From an uncultured Actinomycetes bacterium (GTDB taxonomy: Bacteria; Actinomycetota; Acidimicrobiia; Acidimicrobiales; Acidimicrobilacustridaceae), in the NCBI GenBank assembly GCA_937927725.1, contig CALBSE010000024.1, positions 1 to 18,786 on the forward strand: a DNA stretch of 18,786 nucleotides, given 5' to 3'. The notes beneath the pieces were generated by a model that had not been told where the DNA came from, did not search any database, and saw nothing but the letters and a program-made list of their open reading frames with translations. Within the stretch, counting starts at the first letter, position 1. Every line of letters begins with the position of its first letter. This document shows positions 1-8,625 of the stretch, piece by piece. The translations under genes and the position numbers were made by a program.

Positions 1-199
1 TGAAAATGGTTTGCTTCACCAAGTAGGACTTTGAGAAGTCAGGACCAGGTCCACGGGTGGCGCTATAAACCGCGACCAAACCGACGATGGACAAGATCGC
101 GACGCAGCCCAACAGAACCGGGTCGATATGGCGGAGCGGAGCCGTTGGGTCGCGCCTACTGCGGTTTGACGCACGTGCGGAAATCGAATGCTGCAGCAT
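1..199 (-). CDS. rodA: RodA, peptidoglycan glycosyltransferase (SEDS family), N-terminal fragment
   Basis: This is the first 66 codons of a RodA/FtsW-type protein that continues off the left edge. The ATG at 199 shares one base with the TGA of mrdA (TGATG), so the two are translationally coupled. The visible protein begins MLQHSISARASNRSRR, a basic cytoplasmic tail, followed by HIDPVLLGCVAILSIVGLVA and VYSATRG, which is the typical first transmembrane helix of SEDS proteins with the conserved D-P-x-L-L entry and the Y-S-A-T exit. SEDS proteins polymerise glycan strands from lipid II in the membrane and pair with a class B PBP. The neighbour PBP2 (MrdA) makes RodA the expected member rather than FtsW. 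Identity as a SEDS protein is firm; the rest of the gene is not visible. Confidence 0.88.
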   Translation of the reverse strand, partial: MLQHSISARASNRSRRDPTAPLRHIDPVLLGCVAILSIVGLVAVYSATRGPGPDFSKSYLVKQTIF

Positions 200-2154
200 C
201 AGTCCCTCGTTCCCGACGTGGCGGTACCGGCACCTGTAAGCGCCTGGTTCGCCAGCAGTTCGTAGATGTGACGACTGACTTCACCTGATGCCTCAGCGCC
301 GAAACCTGACTCCTCCATCACTGCGGTGACGACCCATTTTGGCGAGTTGGCCGGACCGTAGGACGCAAACAACGACGTATCGGCTTTGCCATCGACCTGC
401 GCGGTACCGGTCTTGCCAACCACGGGGAACGCGGAGAGATCAAAACCAGTGAACGCAGATGCTGCGGTTCCTGCACCGCCCGTCACTCCCTCAAGTCCTG
501 ACTCAATTGGACCACGAACGTCAGGAGGCAACGTGACTGTTCCACTAACGACCGGATCGATGATTCGCACGACATCTTCCGGGTTTCCGATCGTGCTGTT
601 TGGCTTCAAGATTTTCCAAACGACATGGGGTTGATACACCGTTCCACCGTTTGCGAACGCCGAGTAGGCACGAGCAATTTGGAGAGGAGTCGCAACAACA
701 ACATTCTGACCAACCGCTAGCTGAACGTTGTCACCGGTATACCAATCTCCGTTCGGGTACGCATCTGGATATTTATTGTGCAGAGCTTTCTTTTCCGCTT
801 TCGTCAGAACGTATCCGGCAGATTCGTTAGGAAGATCGATCCCGGTTTTTTTGTCGAAGCCATACGCGGTAGCCGAGTCTTGAATGAGAGTGGTGCCATC
901 CATTCGGTCGCCGAGCCAATAAAAGTAAACGTCGGACGAAACAGTCAGGCCTCGAACAACATTGATGTTGCCGTTCTTTTGACCGCCAGCATTTGTAAAT
1001 TCCTGTGCCGGATTCCCGACCTTGTAGACGCCATCGTCATAAATCGACGAATTGGCGTCGATGAGTCCGTTGCTAAGCGCCGCCGTCGCCGTGACGAGTT
1101 TGAATGTTGATCCAGGCGCGTACTGACCCGTAATCGAACGATCGATGAGCGCACTCGCGCGATTGATATTTTGAAGTTGGGTATAACGCTCTTGACTTAT
1201 GCCGTTTGCGAACTCTTGCGGGTCATATCCAGGGGCCGAAGCCAACGCCACGACTCCCCCGTCTCGCGGGTCGAGCACGACGACGGAACCGGCCGGAGCT
1301 GCTCGTTTCGTTCCGTCCTTCTGAGCGGTTCCACGCAACACATTGAGACGATCGACGAGGGCTTGCTCGGCTCGCATCTGAACATCGATATCGATGTGCA
1401 GCTGAATGTCGTTGCCCGACTTTGGAGGTTGATACGACTCGGTCCCGACCGGACGATTCTTTGAATCGACCTGGACGAGTTCAATGCCGGGCGTTCCCCG
1501 AAGCTCCTTTTCATACGTTGATTCGACACCAGCCAAGCCGATGATTGAGTCGGGTTGATACGTCTTCGTGACACCATCCGCATCAGTTCCTGGCTCAAGT
1601 GACTTCAGAGTCTCAGCCGTGATTCGCCCCGTGTATCCCAAGATGTTCGACGCTGTCATTCCATAGGGGTACACACGAACGGTCTTGCGTTCGTAGGAGA
1701 CCGCGGGAAAGTCCTCGGCATATTCGGAAAGATGATGAACCACTTCTTCAGTGACATCGGTTGCAATCGGCACCGCTTGCAGCTGGTCGGCTTTCTTCTC
1801 CGACAACCGCTTCTCGATCGTTGAAATCTTGATCGGCGCACCGTTCGCGGTGAGCACGTCAGCAAGTCTTGCGATGAGGTCGTCGCGGTTCTTCACTTTC
1901 TTTAACTCGTTGCGATCAATCGACACGATCAGCGACGTGCGGTTATCGACGATGACTCGACCCTTTGAATCGAAGATTCGGCCTCGGGGCGCTTCTGTGG
2001 CAACGGTTCGGGTTCTGTTCGCCGTGGCTTGGACCGCAAGTGCTGGGGCTTCCATAACTTGCAGGTACCAAAGCCTGGCGAAAAGCGCGACAAAACACGC
2101 TACAACGACAACACCAAGAATGCTCATACGGAGACGAGGTGAGGTGGTGTCCAT
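199..2154 (-). CDS. mrdA: Penicillin-binding protein 2 (class B, elongasome transpeptidase)
   Basis: A 651-residue class B PBP that cross-links peptidoglycan during lateral growth. Residues about 10-30 form the single membrane anchor. The PBP dimerisation domain follows, with the APRGRIFDSKGRVIVDN motif at 55-71 and the G-x-x-G-V-E-x-x-Y-E-x-x-L-R-G motif near 206-220. The transpeptidase domain carries the three active-site motifs: S349-T-F-K352 (nucleophile Ser349), S406-S-D408, and K581-T-G-T584. The second motif is SxD rather than SxN, which is usual for PBP2. It sits between mreD (74 bases upstream) and rodA (1-base overlap), the classical elongation order, which argues for MrdA over FtsI. 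No good Shine-Dalgarno precedes the ATG at 2154. A second ATG at 2127 is possible but would cut into the basic N-terminal residues before the anchor. Confidence 0.95.
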   Translation of the reverse strand: MDTTSPRLRMSILGVVVVACFVALFARLWYLQVMEAPALAVQATANRTRTVATEAPRGRIFDSKGRVIVDNRTSLIVSIDRNELKKVKNRDDLIARLADVLTANGAPIKISTIEKRLSEKKADQLQAVPIATDVTEEVVHHLSEYAEDFPAVSYERKTVRVYPYGMTASNILGYTGRITAETLKSLEPGTDADGVTKTYQPDSIIGLAGVESTYEKELRGTPGIELVQVDSKNRPVGTESYQPPKSGNDIQLHIDIDVQMRAEQALVDRLNVLRGTAQKDGTKRAAPAGSVVVLDPRDGGVVALASAPGYDPQEFANGISQERYTQLQNINRASALIDRSITGQYAPGSTFKLVTATAALSNGLIDANSSIYDDGVYKVGNPAQEFTNAGGQKNGNINVVRGLTVSSDVYFYWLGDRMDGTTLIQDSATAYGFDKKTGIDLPNESAGYVLTKAEKKALHNKYPDAYPNGDWYTGDNVQLAVGQNVVVATPLQIARAYSAFANGGTVYQPHVVWKILKPNSTIGNPEDVVRIIDPVVSGTVTLPPDVRGPIESGLEGVTGGAGTAASAFTGFDLSAFPVVGKTGTAQVDGKADTSLFASYGPANSPKWVVTAVMEESGFGAEASGEVSRHIYELLANQALTGAGTATSGTRD

Positions 2155-2228
2155 AGGTCAGGAGTTCTGGAGTCGAGATCTGGGAAAGGGGGCAATCACA
2201 ACCCCACTAGTTGAGCAGATAGAACCCG

Positions 2229-2738
2229 TCAGCGGACTGCAGTCCTCAGTAAGGCATCCTCTGGATCAGCCCAACGGGCCACCCTGATTATTGGGAAGAC
2301 GAATAGCGCGGATGAGAGTCCAACCACAGCCACAACTGTGAGGACATGAAATGAGAGCATGTCAGGGCGCCCGAGAAGCGCCCCGGACACAGAAAAGGCG
2401 AGAACCGCTGCACCGCTCGAAATGAAGGCGATGGACGCCGTCAGCCATTTGGCTGAGTGCACCGTGGCCCCTTCGAGAGATCCGGCGACGACCCCGGCGA
2501 CAAGGCCGGAAATTGCCCCCAATCCGAATGGCGTGACGACCATGAGGTCGAGACAAAGCCCACACACGAATCCCACGACTGCGCCACGCTCAGCTCCCGC
2601 TACGAGTCCCGCTGCTATCGCAACCACGAGCAAGAGGTCAGCACTAACGCCTGCAATGCGGAACTGTGTGATCAGCGTGAATTGCAAAAACGCAGCAGTA
2701 CCGATGATCAGCACATAGCGAACTGCCGGATGATCCAT
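2229..2738 (-). CDS. mreD: Rod shape-determining protein MreD
   Basis: A small, very hydrophobic protein (169 residues from the chosen ATG) with about five membrane helices, spanning most of its length from the VLIIGTAAFLQFTLIT helix near the N-terminus to the VVAVVGLSSALFVFPIIRVA helix near the C-terminus. The D-L-L-L-V-V and G-x-x-x-G-L-C-L-D-L segments fit MreD. MreD is the membrane partner of MreC in the elongation complex. The ATG at 2738 lies two bases after the mreC stop (TAA at 2741-2743). An upstream TTG at 2759 would give seven more residues and overlap mreC. I prefer the ATG because of the start codon and spacing, though neither has a strong ribosome binding site. Sequence conservation in MreD is low, so position between mreC and mrdA is part of the evidence. 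Confidence 0.87.
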   Translation of the reverse strand: MDHPAVRYVLIIGTAAFLQFTLITQFRIAGVSADLLLVVAIAAGLVAGAERGAVVGFVCGLCLDLMVVTPFGLGAISGLVAGVVAGSLEGATVHSAKWLTASIAFISSGAAVLAFSVSGALLGRPDMLSFHVLTVVAVVGLSSALFVFPIIRVARWADPEDALLRTAVR

Positions 2739-2740
2739 GA

Positions 2741-3571
2741 TTAGCTCGCTGGTTTCCAAAGAACGACATCGGCGTATACCAGGTCGTTCAGATTCGCGAA
2801 CATCTTGATATCAACCGTCGATTCGAGCGCTGCCTCGTTCGTGCGAACAGCCGTAATCGTTCCAATCGGAAGATTCGGTGGGAATGGGCTTCCGGCTAAC
2901 CCGCTCGTCGCTGCAATGGCACCCACCGACACAGCTTGCCGCGAATCGATATTTGATCCACGCAAACTCGCGTCTCCACCAGTCCCCTGCGCGATACCGA
3001 TTGCTGCAGTTCCTACAACAGAGAATCCGACTTTGAACGTTCCGCTTGAAAGAAGAGAGACGATCGACCGGTTCTCACTGACTTCGACAACTTTGCCAAT
3101 CAGTCCCTCGCCCGTCACCACTGGCATGTTTCGTTCAATACCTGACGATGAACCCTTGTCGAGTTCAAGCCTGTCTCCAAAATTACCGACGGCTCCGGAG
3201 ACGACACGAGTGTGAACCACTGGCGTGTCGCCAACAAACGGAATACCCACCAATTGCAACAGCTGCTGCAACTGCTCTTTGGCGATTGAATTCGCGGTGA
3301 TATCCCCTTTGAGCCGATCGTTCTCTTCGCGTAGAGCGTCGTTTTCTTTCTTCAGATCACCCTGTTCGAATGCACTATTCCATGCGTTGCGAAAAGGACT
3401 GGCAACACTCGAAGCTGCGCCACCCAACGGAGACAGAACCGTGAGCACCGCACTTCGAACGGACTGAATGGGACCGGAACCGCGACCGTCAAGGGTCAAC
3501 AGCAACACCGCCGAAAGCAGCAGAAGACTGATGGTGATGCGTGCCCGCCCACCGCGCCGTGACGATGCCAT
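2741..3571 (-). CDS. mreC: Rod shape-determining protein MreC
   Basis: A 276-residue bitopic protein. Basic residues 1-11 (MASSRRGGRAR) precede one membrane helix at about 12-27. A charged coiled coil covers about 71-108 (DLKKENDALREENDRLKGDI and onward), and the rest is the extracytoplasmic beta-barrel region typical of MreC, with a V-V-S-G segment, G-D-R-L-E-L-D-K-G-x-x-x-G-I at about 132-145 and a G-E-G-L-I-G-K-V motif. MreC links cytoplasmic MreB filaments to PBP2 outside the membrane. It starts 13 bases after the mreB stop and ends two bases before the mreD ATG, so it is co-transcribed with both. The length is within the family's normal range. The ATG at 3571 is the first in frame and places the helix correctly. 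Confidence 0.94.
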   Translation of the reverse strand: MASSRRGGRARITISLLLLSAVLLLTLDGRGSGPIQSVRSAVLTVLSPLGGAASSVASPFRNAWNSAFEQGDLKKENDALREENDRLKGDITANSIAKEQLQQLLQLVGIPFVGDTPVVHTRVVSGAVGNFGDRLELDKGSSSGIERNMPVVTGEGLIGKVVEVSENRSIVSLLSSGTFKVGFSVVGTAAIGIAQGTGGDASLRGSNIDSRQAVSVGAIAATSGLAGSPFPPNLPIGTITAVRTNEAALESTVDIKMFANLNDLVYADVVLWKPAS

Positions 3572-3584
3572 GGTCGAAACCGAA

Positions 3585-4673
3585 TCAGTTGATCGTCGAT
3601 GAGAAGAGCACGCCCTTCAATGCGTCGAACTCCTCAAGCGATTGGCCCGAGCCAATCGCAACGGCAAAGAGGGGGTTCTGCGCAATGACGATCGGCATAC
3701 CTGTCTCGTGCTCGAGTCGCTCGCTGATGCCGTGAAGCAACGCACCTCCACCAGCGAGGACGACGCCTTGTTCCATGATGTCGGCGGAAAGCTCAGGAGG
3801 GGTCTTATCAAGCGTGACTTTCACGGCATCAACAATCGCCGCAACCGGTTCTTCGATCGCTTCGCGGATTTCTTCCGTGGTCGTCACGATCGTCTTGGGA
3901 AGGCCAGTCACAAGGTCACGGCCGCGGATCTCGGCATGCAACTCAACCTCGAGTGGCCAAGCGGAGCCGAGGGCCATCTTCACTTCTTCTGCGGTGCGTT
4001 CACCGAGGGCAAGGCTGTATTCCTTCTTGATGTAGTTAATGATTGCCGCATCAAGTGCGTCGCCGCCGACACGAGCTGACTGAGAAGCAACAACACCACC
4101 AAGAGAGATAACGGCAACTTCGGTGGTTCCGCCGCCGATGTCAACGATCATGTTTCCGGTTGGTTCCTGGACTGGAAGGCCCGCGCCAATCGCTGCGGCC
4201 ATCGGTTCTTCGATGATGTAGGCCGGCCTGCGTGCACCGGCGAATTCTGCAGCTTCCTGAACGGCACGCTGTTCAACGGGAGTGATCCCGGACGGGACGC
4301 AAATCACCATGCGAGGTTTGGCCCACTTCGAAGTGTGAACCTTCTGGATGAAGTAGCGAAGCATTTTTTCGCAGATATCGAAATCGGCGATGACGCCATC
4401 ACGGAGCGGTCGGATCGCTTGGATATGCGACGGGGTCCGTCCGATCATCCGTTTGGCTTCAGCACCCACCGCTACTGGTCGACCGTCTTTGACATTGATA
4501 GCGACGACCGAAGGTTCGTTGAGGACGATGCCTTCGCCCCGGACGTACACGAGCGTATTCGCCGTTCCCAGATCAACGGCCATGTCACGTCCAACGATGT
4601 TGGACAACGAGTCACGTGAGGCAATCGAATTGGAGATACTCGAAGAGATTGAACTGAAGATATTCCCGGCCAT
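3585..4673 (-). CDS. mreB: Rod shape-determining protein MreB (bacterial actin)
   Basis: A 362-residue actin-like ATPase that forms membrane-bound filaments guiding lateral wall synthesis. Visible actin-fold motifs: phosphate-1 loop DLGTANT at 34-40, LNEPSVVAI at 51-59, phosphate-2 loop VDIGGGTTE at 177-185, and the adenosine motif VLAGGGALLHG at 305-315. The reading frame stays open upstream to 4910, but the ATG at 4673 has a strong GGGAGG site 8 bases ahead, and upstream codons do not look like MreB. With this start there are 30 residues before the conserved MAVDLGTANT, more than in E. coli MreB (roughly a dozen before the actin core). This tail is Ser-rich with Ile at 5, 9, 13 and 17. An internal ATG at 4583 (Met31) is an alternative start but lacks a comparable binding site. 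Confidence 0.97.
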   Translation of the reverse strand: MAGNIFSSISSSISNSIASRDSLSNIVGRDMAVDLGTANTLVYVRGEGIVLNEPSVVAINVKDGRPVAVGAEAKRMIGRTPSHIQAIRPLRDGVIADFDICEKMLRYFIQKVHTSKWAKPRMVICVPSGITPVEQRAVQEAAEFAGARRPAYIIEEPMAAAIGAGLPVQEPTGNMIVDIGGGTTEVAVISLGGVVASQSARVGGDALDAAIINYIKKEYSLALGERTAEEVKMALGSAWPLEVELHAEIRGRDLVTGLPKTIVTTTEEIREAIEEPVAAIVDAVKVTLDKTPPELSADIMEQGVVLAGGGALLHGISERLEHETGMPIVIAQNPLFAVAIGSGQSLEEFDALKGVLFSSTIN

Positions 4674-4857
4674 GGGGTGAGCCTCCCGTTGGAGCTCTGG
4701 GCCTGTTGCTCTCCACGAGAGCGACGACGGTGGTGCGGATCTACAAAGTTTTACGAAAGACAACGGTTCCAACGAGCCCGCGCAGCACTGCGCGTGTCTC
4801 TCTCCGTCCCTCGGAAAGGCTAGTCCGCGGCCCTCGCGGGACCAACTACGCCAGAAA
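4674..4857 (-). other. mreB 5' region with two inverted repeats
   Basis: This 184-base gap between the ndk stop and the mreB start is the longest gap inside the housekeeping block. It carries two GC-rich inverted repeats. At 4779-4794 CGCGCA and TGCGCG pair around GCAC (6-bp stem). At 4823-4842 GTCCGCG and CGCGGGAC pair with one bulged base around a short loop. Neither is followed by a clear T-tract on the minus strand, so they are poor intrinsic terminators. The position suggests a separate promoter or leader for mreB. AT-richer sequence around 4741-4770 is the most likely place for it, but I see no convincing -35/-10 pair. Confidence 0.4.
4682..4687 (-). promoter_or_regulatory. Ribosome binding site that fixes the mreB start
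   Basis: On the minus strand GGGAGG lies 8 bases before the ATG at 4673. It is the best Shine-Dalgarno match among the genes here and decides against the longer open frame starting near 4910 and against the internal Met31 start. Confidence 0.75.
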
Positions 4858-5265
4858 TCAGAGCCCTGGGAAGAAAAGTGCGATCTCTCGTTGGGCCGAT
4901 TCCGGACCATCGCTGCCGTGGATCAGGTTCTCGGTGAAAAGAATGCCGAGATCGCCGCGAATGGTGCCTGGAGCGGCATCTCGAGGATTGGTCGCTCCCA
5001 TCATCGTGCGAACAACCTGCCACGTATCTTCCGGGCCCTCGATAACGGCGACCATCGCTGGGCCGCGAGTAATGAACTCCACCAATTCGCCGAAGAACGG
5101 CTTGTCAGCGTGTTCGCCGTAGTGGACCTCAGCCGTAGCACGGTCGATCGTGCGCAGTTCAGCAGCAGCAATCGTGAGATTGCGGCTCTCGAAGCGACCG
5201 AGAATTTCTCCAACGAGGCCTCGTTCGACGGCGTCGGGCTTGCAGATGATGAACGTGCGATCCAT
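4858..5265 (-). CDS. ndk: Nucleoside diphosphate kinase
   Basis: A 135-residue enzyme that transfers the gamma phosphate of ATP to nucleoside diphosphates through a phospho-histidine. The start MDRTFIICKPDAVERGLVGE is the classical Ndk N-terminus with Lys9 of the K-P-D motif. Further motifs are GATNPRDAAPGTIRGDLGI (90-108) and NLIHGSDGPESAQREIALFF (113-132), with catalytic His116. Length matches the family. The frame is open further upstream (ATG at 5310, TTG at 5313), which would add 15-16 residues with no Ndk counterpart, so the ATG at 5265 is chosen although its ribosome binding site is weak. The gene follows folC by 56 bases and precedes mreB, as in the Streptomyces order. Confidence 0.97.
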   Translation of the reverse strand: MDRTFIICKPDAVERGLVGEILGRFESRNLTIAAAELRTIDRATAEVHYGEHADKPFFGELVEFITRGPAMVAVIEGPEDTWQVVRTMMGATNPRDAAPGTIRGDLGILFTENLIHGSDGPESAQREIALFFPGL

Positions 5266-5321
5266 GGCTGGAACGCTAGACCAACCCTTGGTCGAGATGC
5301 GATTCGCCATCAAGGTGCGGG

Positions 5322-6626
5322 TCAGTCACCGCGTCGGACAATTTCTTCCACCGCTGTTCGTGCGGCACCAGCGACATAAAGCGATCCCGCTACGAGGATG
5401 ACATCATCCTCGGTCGACACATCGATCGCCCGTTGAACTGCAGTTGCAACATCGTCGATTTGCTCAACCATCGATCCCATTGCGCGAACTACTGCTGCGA
5501 CATCGGCAGCGGGCACTGCACGCGGACTGTTTGGGGTGCAGGCAATGACGAGATCGGCGTTTCGAACATCGAGAGACTCGAGCATCTCGACGACGTCCCG
5601 ACCACCAAGCATTCCGACAACGAGAACCCGACGCCCAGCGACATCGAACTCATCGCTCAGCGTGAGTGCTGCAGCTCTGGCTCCGTCAGGGTTATGCGCG
5701 CCGTCGAGGATTAGCAAAGGTGAATGCGAGACGACTTCGAAACGTCCAGGCATCGTGACCGAATGAAGTGCTTCCTTCACGACAGATTCGTCCAACAACC
5801 GATCGAAGAATGACTCGACAGCCACAATCGCTGTCGCGGCATTATCGGATTGATGTGCGCCATGAAGGGGAACAAGAAGTTCTTCATAGGTCCCATAAGG
5901 AGTACGGAGATCGATGAGATGACCGCCTACTGCATACAGATCGCTGATGACCTCGTAGTCGACATCGGCGCTGTACATGCGCTCGGGACCTTCAGCTTCG
6001 AAGATTGCTTTCAACGTTGGGTCAGTAACACCGGTAACAAGTGTCGAGGTGCCCGTGATGATGCCGGCCTTCTCGGTGGCGATCGCCTGCTCCCACTCCC
6101 CTTCTCCGTCAGTGTGATCGCGTCCAATATTGGTAATGACAGCGACATCGGCTTCGCAAACATTGGTGGCGTCGTAACGCCCAAGAAGCCCGACTTCGAT
6201 CACTGCCACGTCGACTGCAGATTCCGCAAACCAAAGCAACGCTGTCGCCGTGAGCAACTCGAAGAACGATGGAGTGATGCCGGAAAGAGGTGCCACTCGA
6301 GCGATGTCGGTCACGACCGAGGCAAACTGTTCGTCGGAAATCGCTTCGCCGTTCCAACTGATGCGCTCGTTGATGTTCTGCAAATGGGGACTGCTATAGG
6401 TACCCACCGATAGCCCGTGTTCAACCAGCAACGCCGTGATCATGCGTGCAGTTGATCCTTTTCCATTTGTGCCGGTCACGTGAATGACTCGGAACGAGTC
6501 CTGAGGATCTCCGAGAACTCCGACGAGACTGCGCATGTGGTCGAGCGACAGGCCGTGGATGAGGCCAGCAGTCGCTTCCAGATTTATATGCGTGTCGAGG
6601 TACGCGAGGGATTCGTTAAAGTTCAC
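5322..6626 (-). CDS. folC: Folylpolyglutamate synthase / dihydrofolate synthase
   Basis: A 434-residue Mur-ligase-family enzyme that adds glutamate to folates (and possibly to dihydropteroate). The P-loop is TGTNGKGS at 51-58, followed by the SSPHLQNINERI segment (78-89). The EVGLxGRxDATN motif occurs as EVGLLGRYDATN, with Leu and Tyr where Gly and Leu are more common. NIGRDHTDGEGEWEQAIATE supplies the Mg-binding D-H and the carbamylated-Lys region (K in A-T-E-K-A-G-I-I). The C-terminal domain holds PGRFEVV and ILDGAHNPDGA. The start is a GTG at 6626 giving MNFNESLAYLDTHIN, which matches FolC N-termini, although no Shine-Dalgarno is evident. It lies 33 bases after the clpX stop; in Streptomyces valS normally sits between clpX and folC. 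Confidence 0.95.
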   Translation of the reverse strand: MNFNESLAYLDTHINLEATAGLIHGLSLDHMRSLVGVLGDPQDSFRVIHVTGTNGKGSTARMITALLVEHGLSVGTYSSPHLQNINERISWNGEAISDEQFASVVTDIARVAPLSGITPSFFELLTATALLWFAESAVDVAVIEVGLLGRYDATNVCEADVAVITNIGRDHTDGEGEWEQAIATEKAGIITGTSTLVTGVTDPTLKAIFEAEGPERMYSADVDYEVISDLYAVGGHLIDLRTPYGTYEELLVPLHGAHQSDNAATAIVAVESFFDRLLDESVVKEALHSVTMPGRFEVVSHSPLLILDGAHNPDGARAAALTLSDEFDVAGRRVLVVGMLGGRDVVEMLESLDVRNADLVIACTPNSPRAVPAADVAAVVRAMGSMVEQIDDVATAVQRAIDVSTEDDVILVAGSLYVAGAARTAVEEIVRRGD

Positions 6627-6659
6627 AGAGGCGGACGCAATGGAATGGACGGTTGCGAG

Positions 6660-7931
6660 TTACGACGCAGCGCGGCGTGGGCGATTGGTGCGAGGAGTAC
6701 TAGCCCGGGTGATGAAGACAGGCTCTGTCCGTTCAAGCACAGACTCAGCACCGATGACGACCTTGGCAACGTCTTCTCGACTTGGAAGGTCGTACATGAT
6801 TTCGAGGAGAACTTCTTCGAGGATGGCGCGAAGCCCACGAGCACCCGTGCCGCGAATGAGAGCCTGATCAGCGATTGCATTAAGTGCTTCAGGAGTGAAC
6901 TCGAGTTCGACGTCTTCAAACTCGAAAAACTTCTGATACTGCTTCACAAGGGCGTTGCGAGGTTCAACGAGAATTTCGACAAGCGCTTCGCGGTCGAGAT
7001 TGGCCACCGCGCCGACGACGGGAAGTCGGCCGATGAATTCGGGAATGAGACCAAACTTGATGAGGTCTTCCGGAAGAATGCTCTTATAAAGCGCACCAAC
7101 GTCGGACTTCTCGGAACGTAGTTCTGCTGAGAAACCGATGCCCTTCTTGCCGATGCGACTCTCAATCAACTTGTCGATACCTGCGAATGCACCACCACAA
7201 ATAAAGAGAATGTTGGTGGTATCGATCTGAATGAATTCCTGATGCGGATGCTTACGGCCACCCTGAGGCGGGACCGATGCCGTTGTTCCTTCAAGAATCT
7301 TCAGGAGCGCCTGCTGCACACCTTCGCCTGAAACGTCTCGTGTTATCGATGGGTTCTCGGCTTTACGAGCGACCTTGTCGATCTCATCGATGTAGATGAT
7401 GCCGGTCTCGGCCTTCTTGACGTCGTAATCGGCGGCCTGAATGAGCTTGAGCAGAATGTTCTCAACGTCTTCACCGACATAACCCGCTTCGGTGAGCGCA
7501 GTGGCATCGGCGATTGCGAACGGAACGTTCAGCATGCGTGCGAGCGTCTGAGCAAGCAGTGTCTTACCGCAACCTGTCGGTCCGATGAGAAGAATGTTCG
7601 ACTTGGCGAGCTCGACATCGTCGCGCTGGGCAGCGCCGTACTGCACGCGGCGGTAATGGTTGTAGACCGCCACCGAGAGAATGCGCTTCGCCTGTTCCTG
7701 GCCCACGATGTAATCGTTCAGGAACTCGAAAATTTCGACCGGCTTGGGAAGTTCCTCAAGAGACAGCTCACCGGTTTCGGAAAGTTCCTCTTCAATGATC
7801 TCGTTGCAGAGGTCGATGCACTCGTCACAGATGTAGACACCTGGACCAGCGATCAGTTTCTTGACCTGCTTCTGGGACTTCCCGCAAAACGAGCACTTCA
7901 GAAGTTCGCCACCATCTCCGAACTTGGCCAC
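6660..7931 (-). CDS. clpX: ATP-dependent Clp protease ATP-binding subunit ClpX
   Basis: A 423-residue AAA+ unfoldase that feeds substrates to ClpP. The N-terminal zinc-binding domain has C13, C16, C35 and C38. AAA+ motifs: Walker A GPTGCGKT (117-124), pore-1 loop GYVGED (150-155), Walker B IIYIDEID (178-185), RKH loop (226-228), IGF loop for ClpP docking (265-267), LIPEFIGRLPV with the arginine finger (295-305) and sensor-2 GAR (363-365). All key residues are present. The start is GTG at 7931 with AAGGGG 9 bases upstream. It lies 28 bases after the clpP stop, consistent with a clpP-clpX operon. The C-terminal tail is short and basic (T-N-R-P-R-R-A-A-S). Confidence 0.98.
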   Translation of the reverse strand: MAKFGDGGELLKCSFCGKSQKQVKKLIAGPGVYICDECIDLCNEIIEEELSETGELSLEELPKPVEIFEFLNDYIVGQEQAKRILSVAVYNHYRRVQYGAAQRDDVELAKSNILLIGPTGCGKTLLAQTLARMLNVPFAIADATALTEAGYVGEDVENILLKLIQAADYDVKKAETGIIYIDEIDKVARKAENPSITRDVSGEGVQQALLKILEGTTASVPPQGGRKHPHQEFIQIDTTNILFICGGAFAGIDKLIESRIGKKGIGFSAELRSEKSDVGALYKSILPEDLIKFGLIPEFIGRLPVVGAVANLDREALVEILVEPRNALVKQYQKFFEFEDVELEFTPEALNAIADQALIRGTGARGLRAILEEVLLEIMYDLPSREDVAKVVIGAESVLERTEPVFITRASTPRTNRPRRAAS

Positions 7932-7959
7932 GTTGGGGTACCCCTTGGTCTGTTGAGTG

Positions 7960-8625
7960 TCAGCGAATGGCCGTGATCGGACCGCTCGTATCGGCGAGCT
8001 GCCGGATGGAGATCACCTCGTCGATGATCCCGTAATCCTTCGCTTCCTCTGCAGACATTACAAAGTCCCGGTCGGTGTCCCGGTGGATCTTCTCTTGGGT
8101 CTGCCCCGTATGGGAGGAAAGGACCTCTTCCAGAAGGGAACGGATGCGGAGAATCTCCTTTGCCGCCAGCTCAATATCGGTGGCTTGGCCCTGGGCACCG
8201 GCGTAGGGCTGGTGGATCAGAACACGGGCATGCGGCAGGGCCAGACGCTTTCCGGGCGTACCGGCAGCCAGGAGCACCGCAGCGGCCGAAGCGGCCTGAC
8301 CAAAGCAAATGGTCATGATGTCGGGCTTGACGAATTGCATGGTGTCGTAAATCGCCATGAGCGCGAGGACATCGCCACCGGGGCTGTTGATGTAGATATT
8401 GATGTCCTTGTCGGGATTCTCCGACTCGAGATGCAGAAGCTGGGCGCAAATGAGATTGGCGACGGTGTCATCGATCGGCGTGCCGATAAAGATGATGTTT
8501 TCCTTCAGTAGACGCGAATACAGATCGGCCGTGATGGTCTGGCCGCGACTGGTTTCGTAAATAACCGTCGGATTCGGGATGTAGTTGCTGATCTTGAGGT
8601 TGGCCAAGCCGCTGATTTCGGTCAC
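7960..8625 (-). CDS. clpP: ATP-dependent Clp protease proteolytic subunit ClpP
   Basis: A 221-residue serine protease subunit. The catalytic triad is S113 (GQAASAAA), H138 (LIHQP) and D187 (RDTDRDF), with the same spacing as in E. coli ClpP (111, 136 and 185). The INSPGGD strand-turn (80-85) and the N-terminal processing-type region are present. The SAAA after the active site and LAAGTPGKRLALPHAR resemble the actinobacterial ClpP2 type. The GTG start at 8625 overlaps the tig stop by four bases (GTGA), with AGGAGG 10 bases upstream. Many actinobacteria encode two clpP genes in tandem here; only one is present in this interval, so the partner ClpP, if any, is elsewhere. Confidence 0.97.
   Translation of the reverse strand: MTEISGLANLKISNYIPNPTVIYETSRGQTITADLYSRLLKENIIFIGTPIDDTVANLICAQLLHLESENPDKDINIYINSPGGDVLALMAIYDTMQFVKPDIMTICFGQAASAAAVLLAAGTPGKRLALPHARVLIHQPYAGAQGQATDIELAAKEILRIRSLLEEVLSSHTGQTQEKIHRDTDRDFVMSAEEAKDYGIIDEVISIRQLADTSGPITAIR

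Noticed and set aside
4674..4910. 79-residue N-terminal extension of MreB
   Set aside because: The sequence overlaps the ndk end, has no MreB similarity, and the ATG at 4673 has a strong ribosome binding site.
5850..6413. 187-codon plus-strand open frame opposite folC
   Set aside because: It is the complement of a well-supported FolC region and has no domain features.
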